In this document: in pieces, positions 8,901-18,234 of the stretch
Position numbering within the stretch: the stretch's first letter is position 1
Layout: every line of letters starts with the position of its first letter
Position numbers and translations under genes: made by a program
Origin: Haliea sp. E1-2-M8
Lineage (GTDB): Bacteria > Pseudomonadota > Gammaproteobacteria > Pseudomonadales > Halieaceae
NCBI RefSeq assembly: GCF_030649675.1
Contig: NZ_JAUTDR010000010.1
Location: forward strand, 71,416 to 135,415
DNA: 64,000 nucleotides
Direction: 5' to 3'
Notes under the pieces: generated by a model
The model's database searches: none
Told to the model about the DNA's origin: nothing
Seen by the model: the letters and a program-made list of their open reading frames with translations, nothing else

Positions 8901-11900
8901 GCGCTGAGCCTAACCCTGGTCATGGCAGACAGCCCACCCGTGGCCTGGCTCGTTGCTGTCCCCCTGTTGTTGTTTTGGCTGGTGTCGCCCGTGGTAGGCT
9001 GGTGGATCAGCCGGCCGCTGGCCATCCCCACCCCAGATTTGAGCAGCAAGCAACAACTTTTCCTGCGGACAGCAGCACGCCGCACCTGGCGCTACTTCGT
9101 GGACTTCGTCGGCCCGGATGACAACTTTCTGCCGCCCGACAACTTCCAGACCTATCCGGCACCGGCCATTGCGTCGCGCACTTCGCCCACCAACATCGGC
9201 ATGTCGCTGCTGGCTGACCTGACTGCGGTAGATTTCGGTTATCTCACCGTCGGCGAATGTCTGCAACGCATTGGCAACACACTCGGCTCGATGGAAAAGC
9301 TGGAACGCTATCGCGGCCATTTGTTCAACTGGTACGACACCCGGACGCTGGAACCGCTGCTCCCGCAATATGTGTCGTCGGTAGACAGCGGCAATCTGGC
9401 GGGTAGCCTGCTTACCCTGCAGGCGGGTTTGGACGAGCTGAAAAACCAGCCGGTGCTCGCGATCAGCGCACTGCAAGGCCTGCAGGACACCCTTCAGGTG
9501 TTGGCCGAGCAGCTTCCCACATCACAGTCCCCCAATCTCGCAAAAAACATCCACCTGCTGCAAGACACTCTGCGTGCCCTTATGCTGCAAGGTCCGCCGC
9601 ATAGCCTGCCTGCTGCCGTGGGTGCACTGGACCAGATTCAGAGTACCTGCGGAGCTTTGGTTGCCGGGTTGCCGCTGGATGTCGATATCGATGGCGAAAT
9701 GGTTTACTGGGCGCGGGCATTCGATCAGCAGTTCCGAGCGCTTCGCGATGAACTTGCATTGCTGGTGCCTGAGTCGTGGCAAGGGAGTACCCTCCCGACC
9801 CGGGTGGAGCTGGCCAGTAAAAATGTCACGGCCGCGCAGGCACAGCTCGACCTCATCGATGATCTGATGAATCGTTGCCGCGTTCTGGCGGAGATGGATT
9901 TCGAATTTCTCTTCGATGTCGGGAGCAGCCTTCTGACCATCGGCTACGACGTCAGTGAACGGCGCCGTGATCCTGCCTGCTACGACCTCCTTGCTTCAGA
10001 AGCGCGCCTGGCCAGTTTTCTGCTTATCGCGCAGGGCCAGGTGCCACAGAAGCACTGGTTCGCGCTCGGTCGTCTGCTGACCAGTCACGGCGGTGACGTC
10101 AGCCTGATTTCCTGGAGCGGCTCGATGTTCGAATACCTGATGCCGCAACTGGTGATGCCGAGCTTCGCAAACACGCTGCTGGATGAGACCTGCAAGGCGG
10201 CAGTATCTCGCCAGATCGAATACGGCCGGCAACGCGGGGTCCCCTGGGGGATTTCCGAATCCTGCTACAATGCCACCGACATGCATCAGGTTTACCAGTA
10301 CCGGGCGTTTGGCGTGCCCGGCCTCGGCTTCAAGCGCGGGCTGGGCGATGACCTGGTGATCGCCCCTTACGCCAGCGCGCTGGCGCTGACGGTGATGCCG
10401 CGGCATGCCTGCCGCAATCTGCAGGTATTGGCTGACCAGGGGTTCCTCGGCGCCTACGGTTTCTACGAAGCCATTGACTACACGCCTACGCGCGTGCCCC
10501 GGGGCAAGCAGCACGCCGTTGTGCGGACCTTCATGGCGCACCATCAGGGTATGAGCCTCCTTGCATTTGCGCATGTATTGTTCGACCGGCCGATGCAGCG
10601 TCGCTTCATGTCCGACCCGCTTGCGCGGGCGACCGAATTATTGCTGCAGGAGAGGGTGCCGAAGAAAGGTGACACTCTGTTTCCGCATGCGGCCGAAGTC
10701 ACCGCTGCCGCCCACCCACCCAGTGCAGAGGTCGGCGCGATCATGCGCATTTTTACCGACCCCAATACGCGACTCCCCGAAGTCCACCTCTTGTCCAATG
10801 GCGGCTACCACGTCATGGCGACCCACGCCGGCGGCAGTTACAGCCGCTGGCGCGATCTCGCGGTGACCCGCTGGCGCGAAGACGCCACCTCCGACGACTG
10901 GGGCACCTATATTTACCTGCGTGATCGCGACAGCGGGCAATACTGGTCGACTGGCTACCAGCCGACCCTGCGTGCGGCAGAATACTACGAAGCGATTTTC
11001 GTCCAGGCCCGGGCAGAATATCGGCGCCGCGACCACGCGATCGAAGCGCACACCGAGATCAGCGTGTCCCCGGAAGACGACGTTGAGATCCGTCGCGTCA
11101 AACTCACGAATCAGTCGCCGCGCACACGTAAAATTGAAGTGACGAGCTATGCAGAGGTGGTGCTGGCGCCACTGAACGCCGACCTGGCACATCGCTCGTT
11201 CAGCAATCTGTTCGTTCAGACTGAAATCCTGCCGGAACAGAAGGCAATTCTCTGCACCCGGCGCCCCCGTACGCCAGGCGAACAGGTGCCCTGGATGTTT
11301 CACTTGCTGTCCGCCCCGGGCGCGGTGTCCGACGAGCCGTCCTATGAGACCGACCGCGCCCGCTTCATAGGGCGTGGTCGTACGACGGCCAATCCGCTAA
11401 AGCTGGACCGGGGAGGCGATCCGTCGACCCTGTCGAACTCGCAGGGTTCGGTGCTCGACCCAATCGTGGCGATCCGGAGCACCCTGACCTTGTCCCCCGA
11501 TGAATCGGCGAACGTGCAGATCATTTCCGGGGTTGCGGACACGCGTGAAGGCGCGCTGGCACTGGTCGAGAAATACTGCGACCGCCATTTCGTCGAGCGC
11601 GCATTCGAGATGGCCTGGTTCAATAGTCAGGAGGTGCTGCGTCACCTGAATGCGACCGAAGCCGATGCCCAGATCTTTGGCCGTCTCGCCAACTCTGTCA
11701 TTTACGGCAACGCCATGCGTCGTGCGGCGCCCGACATCATCGCCCGCAACCAGTTGGGGCAGTCCGGATTGTGGCGCTTTGCGATCTCGGGCGATCTGCC
11801 CATCGTCCTGCTCCACATCGGCGACATCCAGCGCATCGGTCTGGTCAAGCAGGGACTGCAGGCCCACGCCTATTGGCGGATGAAAGGTCTGGCTGCCGAC

Positions 11901-14612
11901 CTGGTGATCGTCAACGAGGATTTCTCCGGCTATCGGGCGGAGCTGCAGGACCTGATCATGGGGCTGATCAATGCGGGACCGGAAGCGCATGTAATCGACA
12001 GGCCGGGGGGGGTCTTCGTGCGGCGGGCCGAAGAGCTTTCCGAAGACGAACGCGTATTGTTGCAGACAGTTGCCCGCATCGTCTTCAGCGACACCGCCGA
12101 AACCCTGATCGAACAGGTGGATCGTCGCGTGTCGCCAGAGCGTGCATCGGACCTGCTGGAGCCTTCGCTGCAGGCGAGTGGTGAATCGGTTTATCCGCTG
12201 GTGCCGCGCGAGCGCATATTTTGCAATGGTCTGGGCGGCTTCACGCCCGATGGCCACGAATACGTCGTCACCCTCGAACCCGGACAGACTACGCCGGCGC
12301 CCTGGGCCAACGTAATCGCCAGCCCGCACATCGGCACAGTTGTCAGCGAGAGCGGCAGCGCCTACACCTGGGTGGAAAACGCGCACGAGTTCCGCCTCAC
12401 CCCCTGGCACAACGACCCGGTCTCCGACAGCAGCGGTGAAGCGCTCTACATCCGCGACGAAGCAACCGGCAGATTCTGGTCGCCGACGCCGCTGCCAGCG
12501 CAGGGCCGCTCCGGGTATGTTTGCCGGCACGGCTTCGGCTATAGTGCGTTCGAGCATCTGGAGGCCGACATCGCCTCAGAACTTTACACCTATGTGGCCA
12601 TGGATGCGCCGGTCAAGTTCCTGGTGGTCAAGCTGCGCAACCAATCGCAGCGTACACGCAGCCTGTCGCTAACCGGGTACTGGGAGCTGGTGCTCGGCGA
12701 GTGGCGGCACTCCAACCTCATGCATATTGTCACCGAAATCGATCCGAACACTGGCGCGCTGTTCGCCCACAATGCCTATGGTCGCGAGTGCGGCGACCGG
12801 GTGGTATTCGCGCAGGCCAGTGAGCGCGAGCGGTCGGTGAGCGGCAATCGCACGGAGTTCATCGGCCGCAACGGCTCGCTCGCCAGCCCTGCGGCGATGC
12901 GCAGGAAGCGTCTATCGGGCAGGACAGGCGCAGGCCTCGATCCGTGCGCCGCGATACAGACCCGGGTGGAACTCGACGCGGGCCAGGAGCAAGAGATCGT
13001 ATTTGTCTTCGGGGCGGCGGCCAACCCCGACGAAGCGCGGCGGTTCATCCAACAGTTCGGCGGACGAGCGGGCGCGAGGCGGGCCCTGGAAGCGGTGTGG
13101 GAATACTGGAACCACACCCTGGGCGCGGTGAACGTGGACACGCCGGATCCTGCGCTCAACGTGCTGGCCAATGGCTGGCTGGTCTATCAAACCCTGTCCT
13201 GCCGATTGTGGGGACGCAGCGGCTATTACCAGTCCGGCGGCGCCTACGGCTTCCGCGACCAACTGCAGGACACCATGGCGCTAATCCACGCGACACCGTG
13301 GCTCGCCCGCGAGCAGTTGCTGCGGCACGCCAGTCGACAGTTCATCAAGGGCGACGTGCAGCATTGGTGGCACCCACCCAACGGACAGGGCGTACGCACC
13401 CATTTCTCCGATGACTATCTGTGGCTGCCTTATGCCACCTGCCGGTACGTACGGGCCACCGGCGATACCGGGGTGCTCGACGAGCCCATCCATTTCCTTG
13501 AAGGACGCGAGTTGTGTGCGGAGGAGGAAGCCTATTACGACCAGCCGCAGCGCTCGTCGGAAGTGGCCAGCCTGTACGAGCACTGCCTGCGTGCCCTCAA
13601 GTACGGCCTGCGCTTCGGCCCCCATCAGTTGCCGCTGATGGGCTGCGGCGACTGGAATGACGGCATGAATCTCGTCGGCAAGGACGGCCGTGGCGAGAGC
13701 GTGTGGCTGGCCTGGTTCCTGGTCGAGAACCTCGATCTGTTTGCCGGCCTGGCGCGCGACCGCAATGATCAGGAATTTGCCGAGCTGTGCAGCGCTCACT
13801 CGGCACAGCTGCGCAGCAACATCGAGGCTCAGGCCTGGGATGGCGGCTGGTATCGGCGCGCCTGGTTCGACGATGGCACTCCCTTGGGTTCGACCAGTAA
13901 CGACGAATGCCAGATCGATTCGATCAGTCAGAGCTGGGCGGTCATCTCCAAAGGCGGCGATCCACTGCGCGCGCGGCAGGCGATGCTGGCGGTGGACCAG
14001 CGCCTGGTGCGACGCGAAAAGCAGATCATCCAGTTGCTGGACCCGCCTTTTGACAAATCAGACCTGGAGCCAGGCTACATCAAGGGCTACATCCCGGGCG
14101 TGCGCGAGAACGGCGGCCAGTATACCCATGCCGCGATCTGGGCCACGATGGCATTTGCCATGATGGACGACAGGGAGCGCGCCTGGGAGCTCTACGCCAT
14201 GCTGAATCCCGTCAATCACGGCAGCACGCCTGAGACCATCGAACGCTACAAGGTTGAGCCCTATGTCATGAGCGCAGACATCTATGGTGTGGCGCCCCAC
14301 ATCGGCCGCGGCGGCTGGACCTGGTATACCGGGGCAGCGGGCTGGATGTACCGGCTGACCCTGGAAACCCTGTTGGGTGTGCAACTGGAAGTGGACCATC
14401 TGCGCATTGCGCCCTGTGTCCCGGACAACTGGGAAGCCTACAAAATCCACTACCGTTTTGGTGAGACGGTCTACCACATTACCATCAGGCCTACCGGCGG
14501 CCCGTCAAGGCAGGTGACCCGCGTGGCGGTGGACGGTACCGAGGCTCCCGATACTCTCATTCCGCTGGTCGATGACCGCCGGGAGCACTTTGTCGAGGTG
14601 GACCTGGGCTAG
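5952..14612 (+). CDS. ndvB: cyclic beta-1,2-glucan synthase (NdvB/Cgs family)
   Basis: A 2,886-residue inner-membrane enzyme that builds cyclic beta-1,2-glucan from UDP-glucose for the periplasm. An N-terminal region is followed by membrane helices near 435-510. A GT84/GT2-like transferase core spans about 510-820 with LDTDTQ near 650 and RHRWIRGDWQ near 800. More helices lie at 845-1020. The C-terminal 1,300 residues hold two carbohydrate-binding-type segments (near 1610 and 2095) and a GH94 phosphorylase-like domain with GDWNDGMN near 2565, which in this family controls ring size. The length fits rhizobial homologues. No ATG or GTG exists near the N-terminus, so the TTG at 5952 is a tentative start. 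An AAGGAG at 5997 has no usable start codon after it. Confidence 0.93.
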   Translation: MIGRPAFGSAQRVLLKERVIVIKSFRNSARTRNGLSHHRDTELLRAELFSIEQLKRHAVTLAGQHQIDPRPGADRLLPRLADNTRVLLAAYDVVTAAATPGQRLVPTEAWLLDNFYLVEQQIGLARRHLPRGYSRQLPRLADGHSAGFPRIYDLALELISHMDGRVDSDNVTQFIAAYQTVEPLKLGELWAFPIMLQLALLENLRRVAVRIAQRREERDAAITWADRMHAAAESDPKQLIQLLAEFAHADVPLTAPFVEEFYDRLQAQGPAMAFVQTWVEQNLLEQGVTATKLSEAAGRTAAANQISIANSIGSLRFIGSMDWKHYVESLSLVEKILREDPSDVYARQDFATRDRYRHVVEDVARGSTCGELAVAREAVVLAQAAAVQQGVHDRSAHVGYHLVDRGLPGLERAVGCRVALLRRVQRVCRRIRLPLYLGPILLLTLLTTVGLVDAFAGSAADDWRYWFFAASSMIGVSALAVALVNLAVTLFVPPRVLPRLDFSQGIPDAHRSMVIVPTLLSSRQEIDHLLEALEIRYLGNRDPNLYFALLTDFRDAPEQTLPGDADLLAHARAAVEALNKTYCDDRPCIFYLFHRPRLWNPFERVWMGYERKRGKLEQFNARLRGEAPEAFSDIVGDQSILGSIQYVITLDTDTQLPRDAARALIGNLAHPLNRPVYDDAKGRIVEGYAILQPRASISLTSAGHSRFTRLFAGDAGLDPYTREVSDVYQDVFGEGSFIGKGIYDVDAFRQAVDGRFPENLILSHDLLESGYARSALVTDVDLIEEHPASIAIEASRRHRWIRGDWQLAGWLLPRVPGPPGVNGARSRRQANPLSALSLWKIFDNLRRSLVPPALLALLVGGWFAGPGPVWEWTLLVLAVVFLPTLLASLIELIRKPAERAWLLHLSLTARSAGRPLALAFLALVFLPYDTRISLGAILRSGARMPFTRRGLLLWQLPGYRHLNARLSLIDFLREMWVGPVLAMALSLTLVMADSPPVAWLVAVPLLLFWLVSPVVGWWISRPLAIPTPDLSSKQQLFLRTAARRTWRYFVDFVGPDDNFLPPDNFQTYPAPAIASRTSPTNIGMSLLADLTAVDFGYLTVGECLQRIGNTLGSMEKLERYRGHLFNWYDTRTLEPLLPQYVSSVDSGNLAGSLLTLQAGLDELKNQPVLAISALQGLQDTLQVLAEQLPTSQSPNLAKNIHLLQDTLRALMLQGPPHSLPAAVGALDQIQSTCGALVAGLPLDVDIDGEMVYWARAFDQQFRALRDELALLVPESWQGSTLPTRVELASKNVTAAQAQLDLIDDLMNRCRVLAEMDFEFLFDVGSSLLTIGYDVSERRRDPACYDLLASEARLASFLLIAQGQVPQKHWFALGRLLTSHGGDVSLISWSGSMFEYLMPQLVMPSFANTLLDETCKAAVSRQIEYGRQRGVPWGISESCYNATDMHQVYQYRAFGVPGLGFKRGLGDDLVIAPYASALALTVMPRHACRNLQVLADQGFLGAYGFYEAIDYTPTRVPRGKQHAVVRTFMAHHQGMSLLAFAHVLFDRPMQRRFMSDPLARATELLLQERVPKKGDTLFPHAAEVTAAAHPPSAEVGAIMRIFTDPNTRLPEVHLLSNGGYHVMATHAGGSYSRWRDLAVTRWREDATSDDWGTYIYLRDRDSGQYWSTGYQPTLRAAEYYEAIFVQARAEYRRRDHAIEAHTEISVSPEDDVEIRRVKLTNQSPRTRKIEVTSYAEVVLAPLNADLAHRSFSNLFVQTEILPEQKAILCTRRPRTPGEQVPWMFHLLSAPGAVSDEPSYETDRARFIGRGRTTANPLKLDRGGDPSTLSNSQGSVLDPIVAIRSTLTLSPDESANVQIISGVADTREGALALVEKYCDRHFVERAFEMAWFNSQEVLRHLNATEADAQIFGRLANSVIYGNAMRRAAPDIIARNQLGQSGLWRFAISGDLPIVLLHIGDIQRIGLVKQGLQAHAYWRMKGLAADLVIVNEDFSGYRAELQDLIMGLINAGPEAHVIDRPGGVFVRRAEELSEDERVLLQTVARIVFSDTAETLIEQVDRRVSPERASDLLEPSLQASGESVYPLVPRERIFCNGLGGFTPDGHEYVVTLEPGQTTPAPWANVIASPHIGTVVSESGSAYTWVENAHEFRLTPWHNDPVSDSSGEALYIRDEATGRFWSPTPLPAQGRSGYVCRHGFGYSAFEHLEADIASELYTYVAMDAPVKFLVVKLRNQSQRTRSLSLTGYWELVLGEWRHSNLMHIVTEIDPNTGALFAHNAYGRECGDRVVFAQASERERSVSGNRTEFIGRNGSLASPAAMRRKRLSGRTGAGLDPCAAIQTRVELDAGQEQEIVFVFGAAANPDEARRFIQQFGGRAGARRALEAVWEYWNHTLGAVNVDTPDPALNVLANGWLVYQTLSCRLWGRSGYYQSGGAYGFRDQLQDTMALIHATPWLAREQLLRHASRQFIKGDVQHWWHPPNGQGVRTHFSDDYLWLPYATCRYVRATGDTGVLDEPIHFLEGRELCAEEEAYYDQPQRSSEVASLYEHCLRALKYGLRFGPHQLPLMGCGDWNDGMNLVGKDGRGESVWLAWFLVENLDLFAGLARDRNDQEFAELCSAHSAQLRSNIEAQAWDGGWYRRAWFDDGTPLGSTSNDECQIDSISQSWAVISKGGDPLRARQAMLAVDQRLVRREKQIIQLLDPPFDKSDLEPGYIKGYIPGVRENGGQYTHAAIWATMAFAMMDDRERAWELYAMLNPVNHGSTPETIERYKVEPYVMSADIYGVAPHIGRGGWTWYTGAAGWMYRLTLETLLGVQLEVDHLRIAPCVPDNWEAYKIHYRFGETVYHITIRPTGGPSRQVTRVAVDGTEAPDTLIPLVDDRREHFVEVDLG

Positions 14613-14682
14613 GTGTATTCCGATACCGATACGGCTACCGGGCTGGGCAGGATTGTTACCAGTGGAGCGAGCTTCAGCGTGG

Positions 14683-15861
14683 TCAGAGCCCGTCCTCCCG
14701 GGTGCTCAGCGAGTGTTTCAGGCTGGACTTGATTTCGCTCCAGATCGCCACGAAAAACGCCGTGAGCGGAACCGCCAGTACCATTCCAATGATGCCACCC
14801 AGGGCTGTACCCCAGAAGAACAGGGAAATAACCACGAGTGCGGGATGCAGGCCGGAGCGGTTGGCCATGATCTTGGGTGTTAGCAGCCAGCTCTCCGCAA
14901 GCTGCACCGCCGCGAACACCAGCCCGGTCAGGGCCAGTAGTTCAATGCCCCCCTCCGGCTGCAGATACGCCATGGGCAGAACCACCATTATGCCGATCAG
15001 GCTGCCCAGAAAGGGGACGATATTCAACAGTCCGAGGATCAGGCCGAGCAGCACGCCGAACTGCAGGCCGACCGCCGTAAAGCCTATGGCATACAGGGCA
15101 CCCATGGACACGGCAATGATCAGTTGGCCCTGAAAGAAGGCAGTGACGTACTCTACGAACAACTCCATAAAGTACAGGATTTTCTGCCGGGCGGGCTTGT
15201 GGAATATGGATAGCAGTTCAGATAACTGGCCGCGGATCAGGTCGCCGGAGAGCAGCATAAAGAACAGGAACAGGGGCACAAAACTGATGGCCGCCAACAG
15301 CCCGAAGTAGGACACGATGGTCCCGCCCGTCTCAGCCAGAGCTGGTTTGGGCACCTCCTCCCCGCTGCTCTTCATGCTGCTGGAAATATAGGAGTGTACT
15401 TCGGGGAAGTAAAACGAGAAATGCTCCTCCCATCTTGCGAGTGACTCTGGCAAAACAGTCATCAACTCTACGAGTTGGCTGACCAGGGTGGGCACAAGCA
15501 GGACCAGCAAACCACCTACACCTCCGATGACAAACACCAGGACAAGACTGGTTGCCAGCAAACGTGGGAAGTGGAATCGTCTTTCCAGAAACTCCACTAC
15601 AGGGTGGAGCACCAGCGCCAGAACACCGGCGATGGCGAGGGAGAGGAGAAGGTTGTAGAAAACTGTCAGTACCCAGCCGAATGCCCACACCATGATTGCG
15701 ACCAGAGCGGTCAGGGCCACCACGCAGAACACTACTGCGGTATAGCGAAACAGGCGAAGCTGGAGTGCGTTGAAGAAACGTCGTTCCGGGAGTAGGGGCG
15801 GCGGGTGTTGACCGCCACCCTTTGCCCCTTCGATAAGGGATTCCCGAATGTCGTGAGACAT
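14683..15861 (-). CDS. AI-2E family transporter (PerM-like permease)
   Basis: A 392-residue membrane protein of the AI-2E/PerM family. There are helix pairs near the N-terminus (LFRYTAVVFCVVALTALVAIMVW, LLLSLAIAGVLALVLHPVVEFLERRF) and a long extramembrane segment. The conserved C-terminal core follows, with GLILGLLNIVPFLGSLIGI and a second helix pair. Members export autoinducer-2 or act as Na+/H+ antiporters, and the substrate here is unknown. ATG 15861 is chosen because it starts two bases after the preceding PRC-barrel stop codon and gives MSHDIRESL; the frame is open further up. Confidence 0.85.
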   Translation of the reverse strand: MSHDIRESLIEGAKGGGQHPPPLLPERRFFNALQLRLFRYTAVVFCVVALTALVAIMVWAFGWVLTVFYNLLLSLAIAGVLALVLHPVVEFLERRFHFPRLLATSLVLVFVIGGVGGLLVLLVPTLVSQLVELMTVLPESLARWEEHFSFYFPEVHSYISSSMKSSGEEVPKPALAETGGTIVSYFGLLAAISFVPLFLFFMLLSGDLIRGQLSELLSIFHKPARQKILYFMELFVEYVTAFFQGQLIIAVSMGALYAIGFTAVGLQFGVLLGLILGLLNIVPFLGSLIGIMVVLPMAYLQPEGGIELLALTGLVFAAVQLAESWLLTPKIMANRSGLHPALVVISLFFWGTALGGIIGMVLAVPLTAFFVAIWSEIKSSLKHSLSTREDGL

Positions 15862-15863
15862 TC

Positions 15864-16259
15864 CTAGCTTTTGGCGTAGTAGGACTCGACGGACGAGTTC
15901 CAGGTGGGGTCTGCCATGTCCGGCCATTTATCCTTGTCGAAGCCGGGTGCGTTCTTCAGCCGTTCGACATCTACGTCAAGCAGAAACCGTTTGTTTTCCC
16001 TGTCGTGCTTCAGGGCTTTCCAGGGAACTGCAAACAGACGATCACCCATGCCCAGAAAACCGCCGGACGCCAGGACGGCGTAGCGAATTTCACCCTCCGA
16101 TATATCTATCATGAGGTCCTGTATATTGCCGAGCTTTTCATCCTGCATGTTACAGACGTCATCGCCGGCGATAGTGTCAGCACTGAGCAACGTGACCGCG
16201 GGGTTCATATCATTGGTGGTACTGGTTCTGTTGCTCGATGGTGTCAGTGTAGAAGTCAT
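15864..16259 (-). CDS. PRC-barrel domain protein
   Basis: A 131-residue soluble protein. A Ser/Thr-rich leader of about 20 residues precedes one PRC-barrel domain (IAGDDVCNMQDEKLGNIQDLMID, then ASGGFLGMGDRLFAVPWKAL). The C-terminal stretch DPTWNSSVESYYAKS is typical of the stress-type PRC proteins. It overlaps the CsbD gene by four bases and is followed at once by the AI-2E-type permease, so the three genes probably form one operon. No enzymatic role is known. Confidence 0.85.
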   Translation of the reverse strand: MTSTLTPSSNRTSTTNDMNPAVTLLSADTIAGDDVCNMQDEKLGNIQDLMIDISEGEIRYAVLASGGFLGMGDRLFAVPWKALKHDRENKRFLLDVDVERLKNAPGFDKDKWPDMADPTWNSSVESYYAKS

Positions 16260-16456
16260 TTATGGTCCCTTGTGGTTGATTTTGCGGCATTCTTGACATC
16301 ACTCTTGATGTCACCGTACTTGGATTCCGCTTTACCCCCATGTTTTTCAGCTTTACCCTTGAGCTCGGTACTTTTATCACCGGTGATTTTTCCGGCAGTC
16401 TCTTTGACTTTGCCCTTGGCCTCGTTCACGCGGCCTTTGACTTGATTCTCGTTCAT
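16256..16456 (-). CDS. CsbD family general-stress protein
   Basis: A 66-residue, highly charged and Lys/Glu-rich protein beginning MNENQVKGRVNEAKGKVKE, the signature of the CsbD family. These proteins are induced by stress, and their mechanism is unknown. ATG 16456 has GGAG nine bases upstream. It is the first gene of the CsbD, PRC-barrel, AI-2E-permease unit, with ATGA overlap to the second gene. Confidence 0.88.
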   Translation of the reverse strand: MNENQVKGRVNEAKGKVKETAGKITGDKSTELKGKAEKHGGKAESKYGDIKSDVKNAAKSTTRDHK

Positions 16457-16586
16457 GAGCTGATCTCCAGGTGGTGGTTGCGTGTGGGATGTGTCCCTTT
16501 TCTGCATAGGCGTAGTTGCAGGGCGACGTCGGTAATATGACTGACGCACTGGAGCTGGTCGGTGCGTTGTCGAACGTACCCGAAGT

Positions 16587-17426
16587 TTAGTTCATTCGAG
16601 TTACCGCAGCTCCATCGATGTGCTGGATCTCGTCTGTGTGGACCCTGAAGTACTGCAGGGTGTTGGGTCCGAAAGCTGTGCTAATTGCGACGTCAGCGGC
16701 ATCCCGGCCACGGGCGATAAGAATTCGCCCAATGCGCGGGGTATTGTTACGGGGGTCAAAAGTGTACCAAAGGCCGCCGAGGTACACTTCAATCCAGGCG
16801 GCAAAATCCATTTCCTCGTAGGGTGGAGGGAGGCCCATATCGCCCAGGTAACCGGTGCAATACCGTGCCGGAATGTTCATGCAGCGACACAGGGTGATAG
16901 CGAGATGTGCATAGTCGCGGCATACCCCTTTTTTCTCCTGAAAAACCTCCCACGCAGTTCTGGTGCTTCGGGCGTGCTGGTAGCCAAACTCGATATGATC
17001 GTGCGCAAAATCACATATTGCCTGTACCCGGGACCAGCCCGTGACAGACTCATTGAAGAGCTTCCAGGCAGTATCCACCAATGGATCCATCTCACAATAC
17101 CGGCTGCCGAGCAGGTATTGCAGTGCTTCATCTGGAAGCTCTTCAATGCTGGTCTGCCTCGCTTCCGGATTAGTCACATCTGGCGAGCCGGGGTCACTGA
17201 TAATGGCATCGGTGGATAGCCGCAGGATGCCTTCGGGAGCAACGATGCGTGAACACCGGTTGCCGAAACTGTCGACGTAAATGCGAATGGGGACCGGCGG
17301 CGCTGCAAGCAATGTGTCAGGAACAATCAGGTCCTGGGATCTGGTGGGGTGCACATTCAGCATCAGGATCATTGGAGTGGGTTGGGGGCACTCGAATGCC
17401 AGTTCATAGCCAATGCGTATTTTCAT
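16587..17426 (-). CDS. transglutaminase-like family protein
   Basis: A 279-residue protein with an N-terminal beta-sandwich (MKIRIGYELAFECPQPTPM onward) and a transglutaminase-like papain-fold core. The catalytic Cys is in KKGVCRDYAHL. The stretch DFAAWIEVYLGGLWYTFDPR aligns with the His/Asp part of the core, but the usual His position reads Ala. Family members with a similar substitution exist, so this may not mean inactivity. Proteins of this type are usual partners of Anbu, which is encoded just upstream. ATG 17426 is chosen because it begins the conserved domain. Confidence 0.8.
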   Translation of the reverse strand: MKIRIGYELAFECPQPTPMILMLNVHPTRSQDLIVPDTLLAAPPVPIRIYVDSFGNRCSRIVAPEGILRLSTDAIISDPGSPDVTNPEARQTSIEELPDEALQYLLGSRYCEMDPLVDTAWKLFNESVTGWSRVQAICDFAHDHIEFGYQHARSTRTAWEVFQEKKGVCRDYAHLAITLCRCMNIPARYCTGYLGDMGLPPPYEEMDFAAWIEVYLGGLWYTFDPRNNTPRIGRILIARGRDAADVAISTAFGPNTLQYFRVHTDEIQHIDGAAVTRMN

Positions 17427-17469
17427 AATACTGGACCTGCGAGGTTTTGATGTTGTGAAGACTGGAAAG

Positions 17470-18207
17470 TCATGGGCAGTCGGCACTGAGAGCTCTACGC
17501 AACGAGCAAATGACCGATCTGCGCAACGCTGCCCATTGTCGTTCGGGGAGCAGAAGATTTTTCTGGTTGAGTTCCAGCTCGATTCCCAGGTACACACCAG
17601 GCAGGAACTGCTTTCTCAGCGATGTGGTTAAGCCATCATTGCGGCCTTCATAGGGAAAGTTGCGGCGTACAACAAGGCCGGGACTTAACGCCTTGAGAGA
17701 TTTTTTCCAGCTCGCGCACAACGCAACCTCACCTTTCCGTTTCGGATCATAGAGTAGGCCGATGTCAGTTTCGCGCACCTCGCCATCCAGGTTGTTAACG
17801 AAGCTATGGCAGGAGATGTGAACTACCTTTGTTCTCTGCGAAACACCCTCTGCGACAAGTCGCTCTAGCTCGCTTCGGTAGGGTATATAGTAGCGTTCGA
17901 CTATTTGTTGCCTGGTTGCGGCTGGAAGCGCGCGAATCGCTTCCATATGCAGGTTCCGATGTCCAACCGAGCGATTCAGGTCAACCAGCAGACGGCTTGT
18001 CGTAGAAGTCAGTAGTGGCGCGCCGAAGCTTCTGGCAAGAGTCTTTGCCATGACCAGAGCTCCCTGGTCGAAACCGCGATGGCTTTGCAGCAATTCGTGA
18101 CTGTCATGGAATAAATGACGGTACGGAGCAGGAACCCGGTTGCCGCCATGCTCGCAGGTGATGACCAGCGCCGTTGTTGAGAAGGTTTGGCAACTGAATA
18201 CATTCAT
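17470..18207 (-). CDS. N-formylglutamate amidohydrolase family protein
   Basis: A 245-residue hydrolase of the FGase family, zinc-dependent amidohydrolases that remove formyl or acyl groups from amino acids. Recognisable motifs are CEHGGNRVP near the N-terminus, HRGFDQGA, and SRLLVDLNRS. The later HISCHSF segment may provide a metal ligand. The gene lies between the Anbu and transglutaminase-like genes on the same strand with short gaps, so it is likely part of that operon. The true substrate is unknown. Confidence 0.85.
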   Translation of the reverse strand: MNVFSCQTFSTTALVITCEHGGNRVPAPYRHLFHDSHELLQSHRGFDQGALVMAKTLARSFGAPLLTSTTSRLLVDLNRSVGHRNLHMEAIRALPAATRQQIVERYYIPYRSELERLVAEGVSQRTKVVHISCHSFVNNLDGEVRETDIGLLYDPKRKGEVALCASWKKSLKALSPGLVVRRNFPYEGRNDGLTTSLRKQFLPGVYLGIELELNQKNLLLPERQWAALRRSVICSLRRALSADCP

Positions 18208-18234
18208 GGAGTGACCTCGCGATTCAAGACAGCG

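Noticed and set aside
11397-12557. 386-codon minus-strand frame inside the glucan-synthase gene
   Set aside because: Antisense shadow with no recognisable domain.
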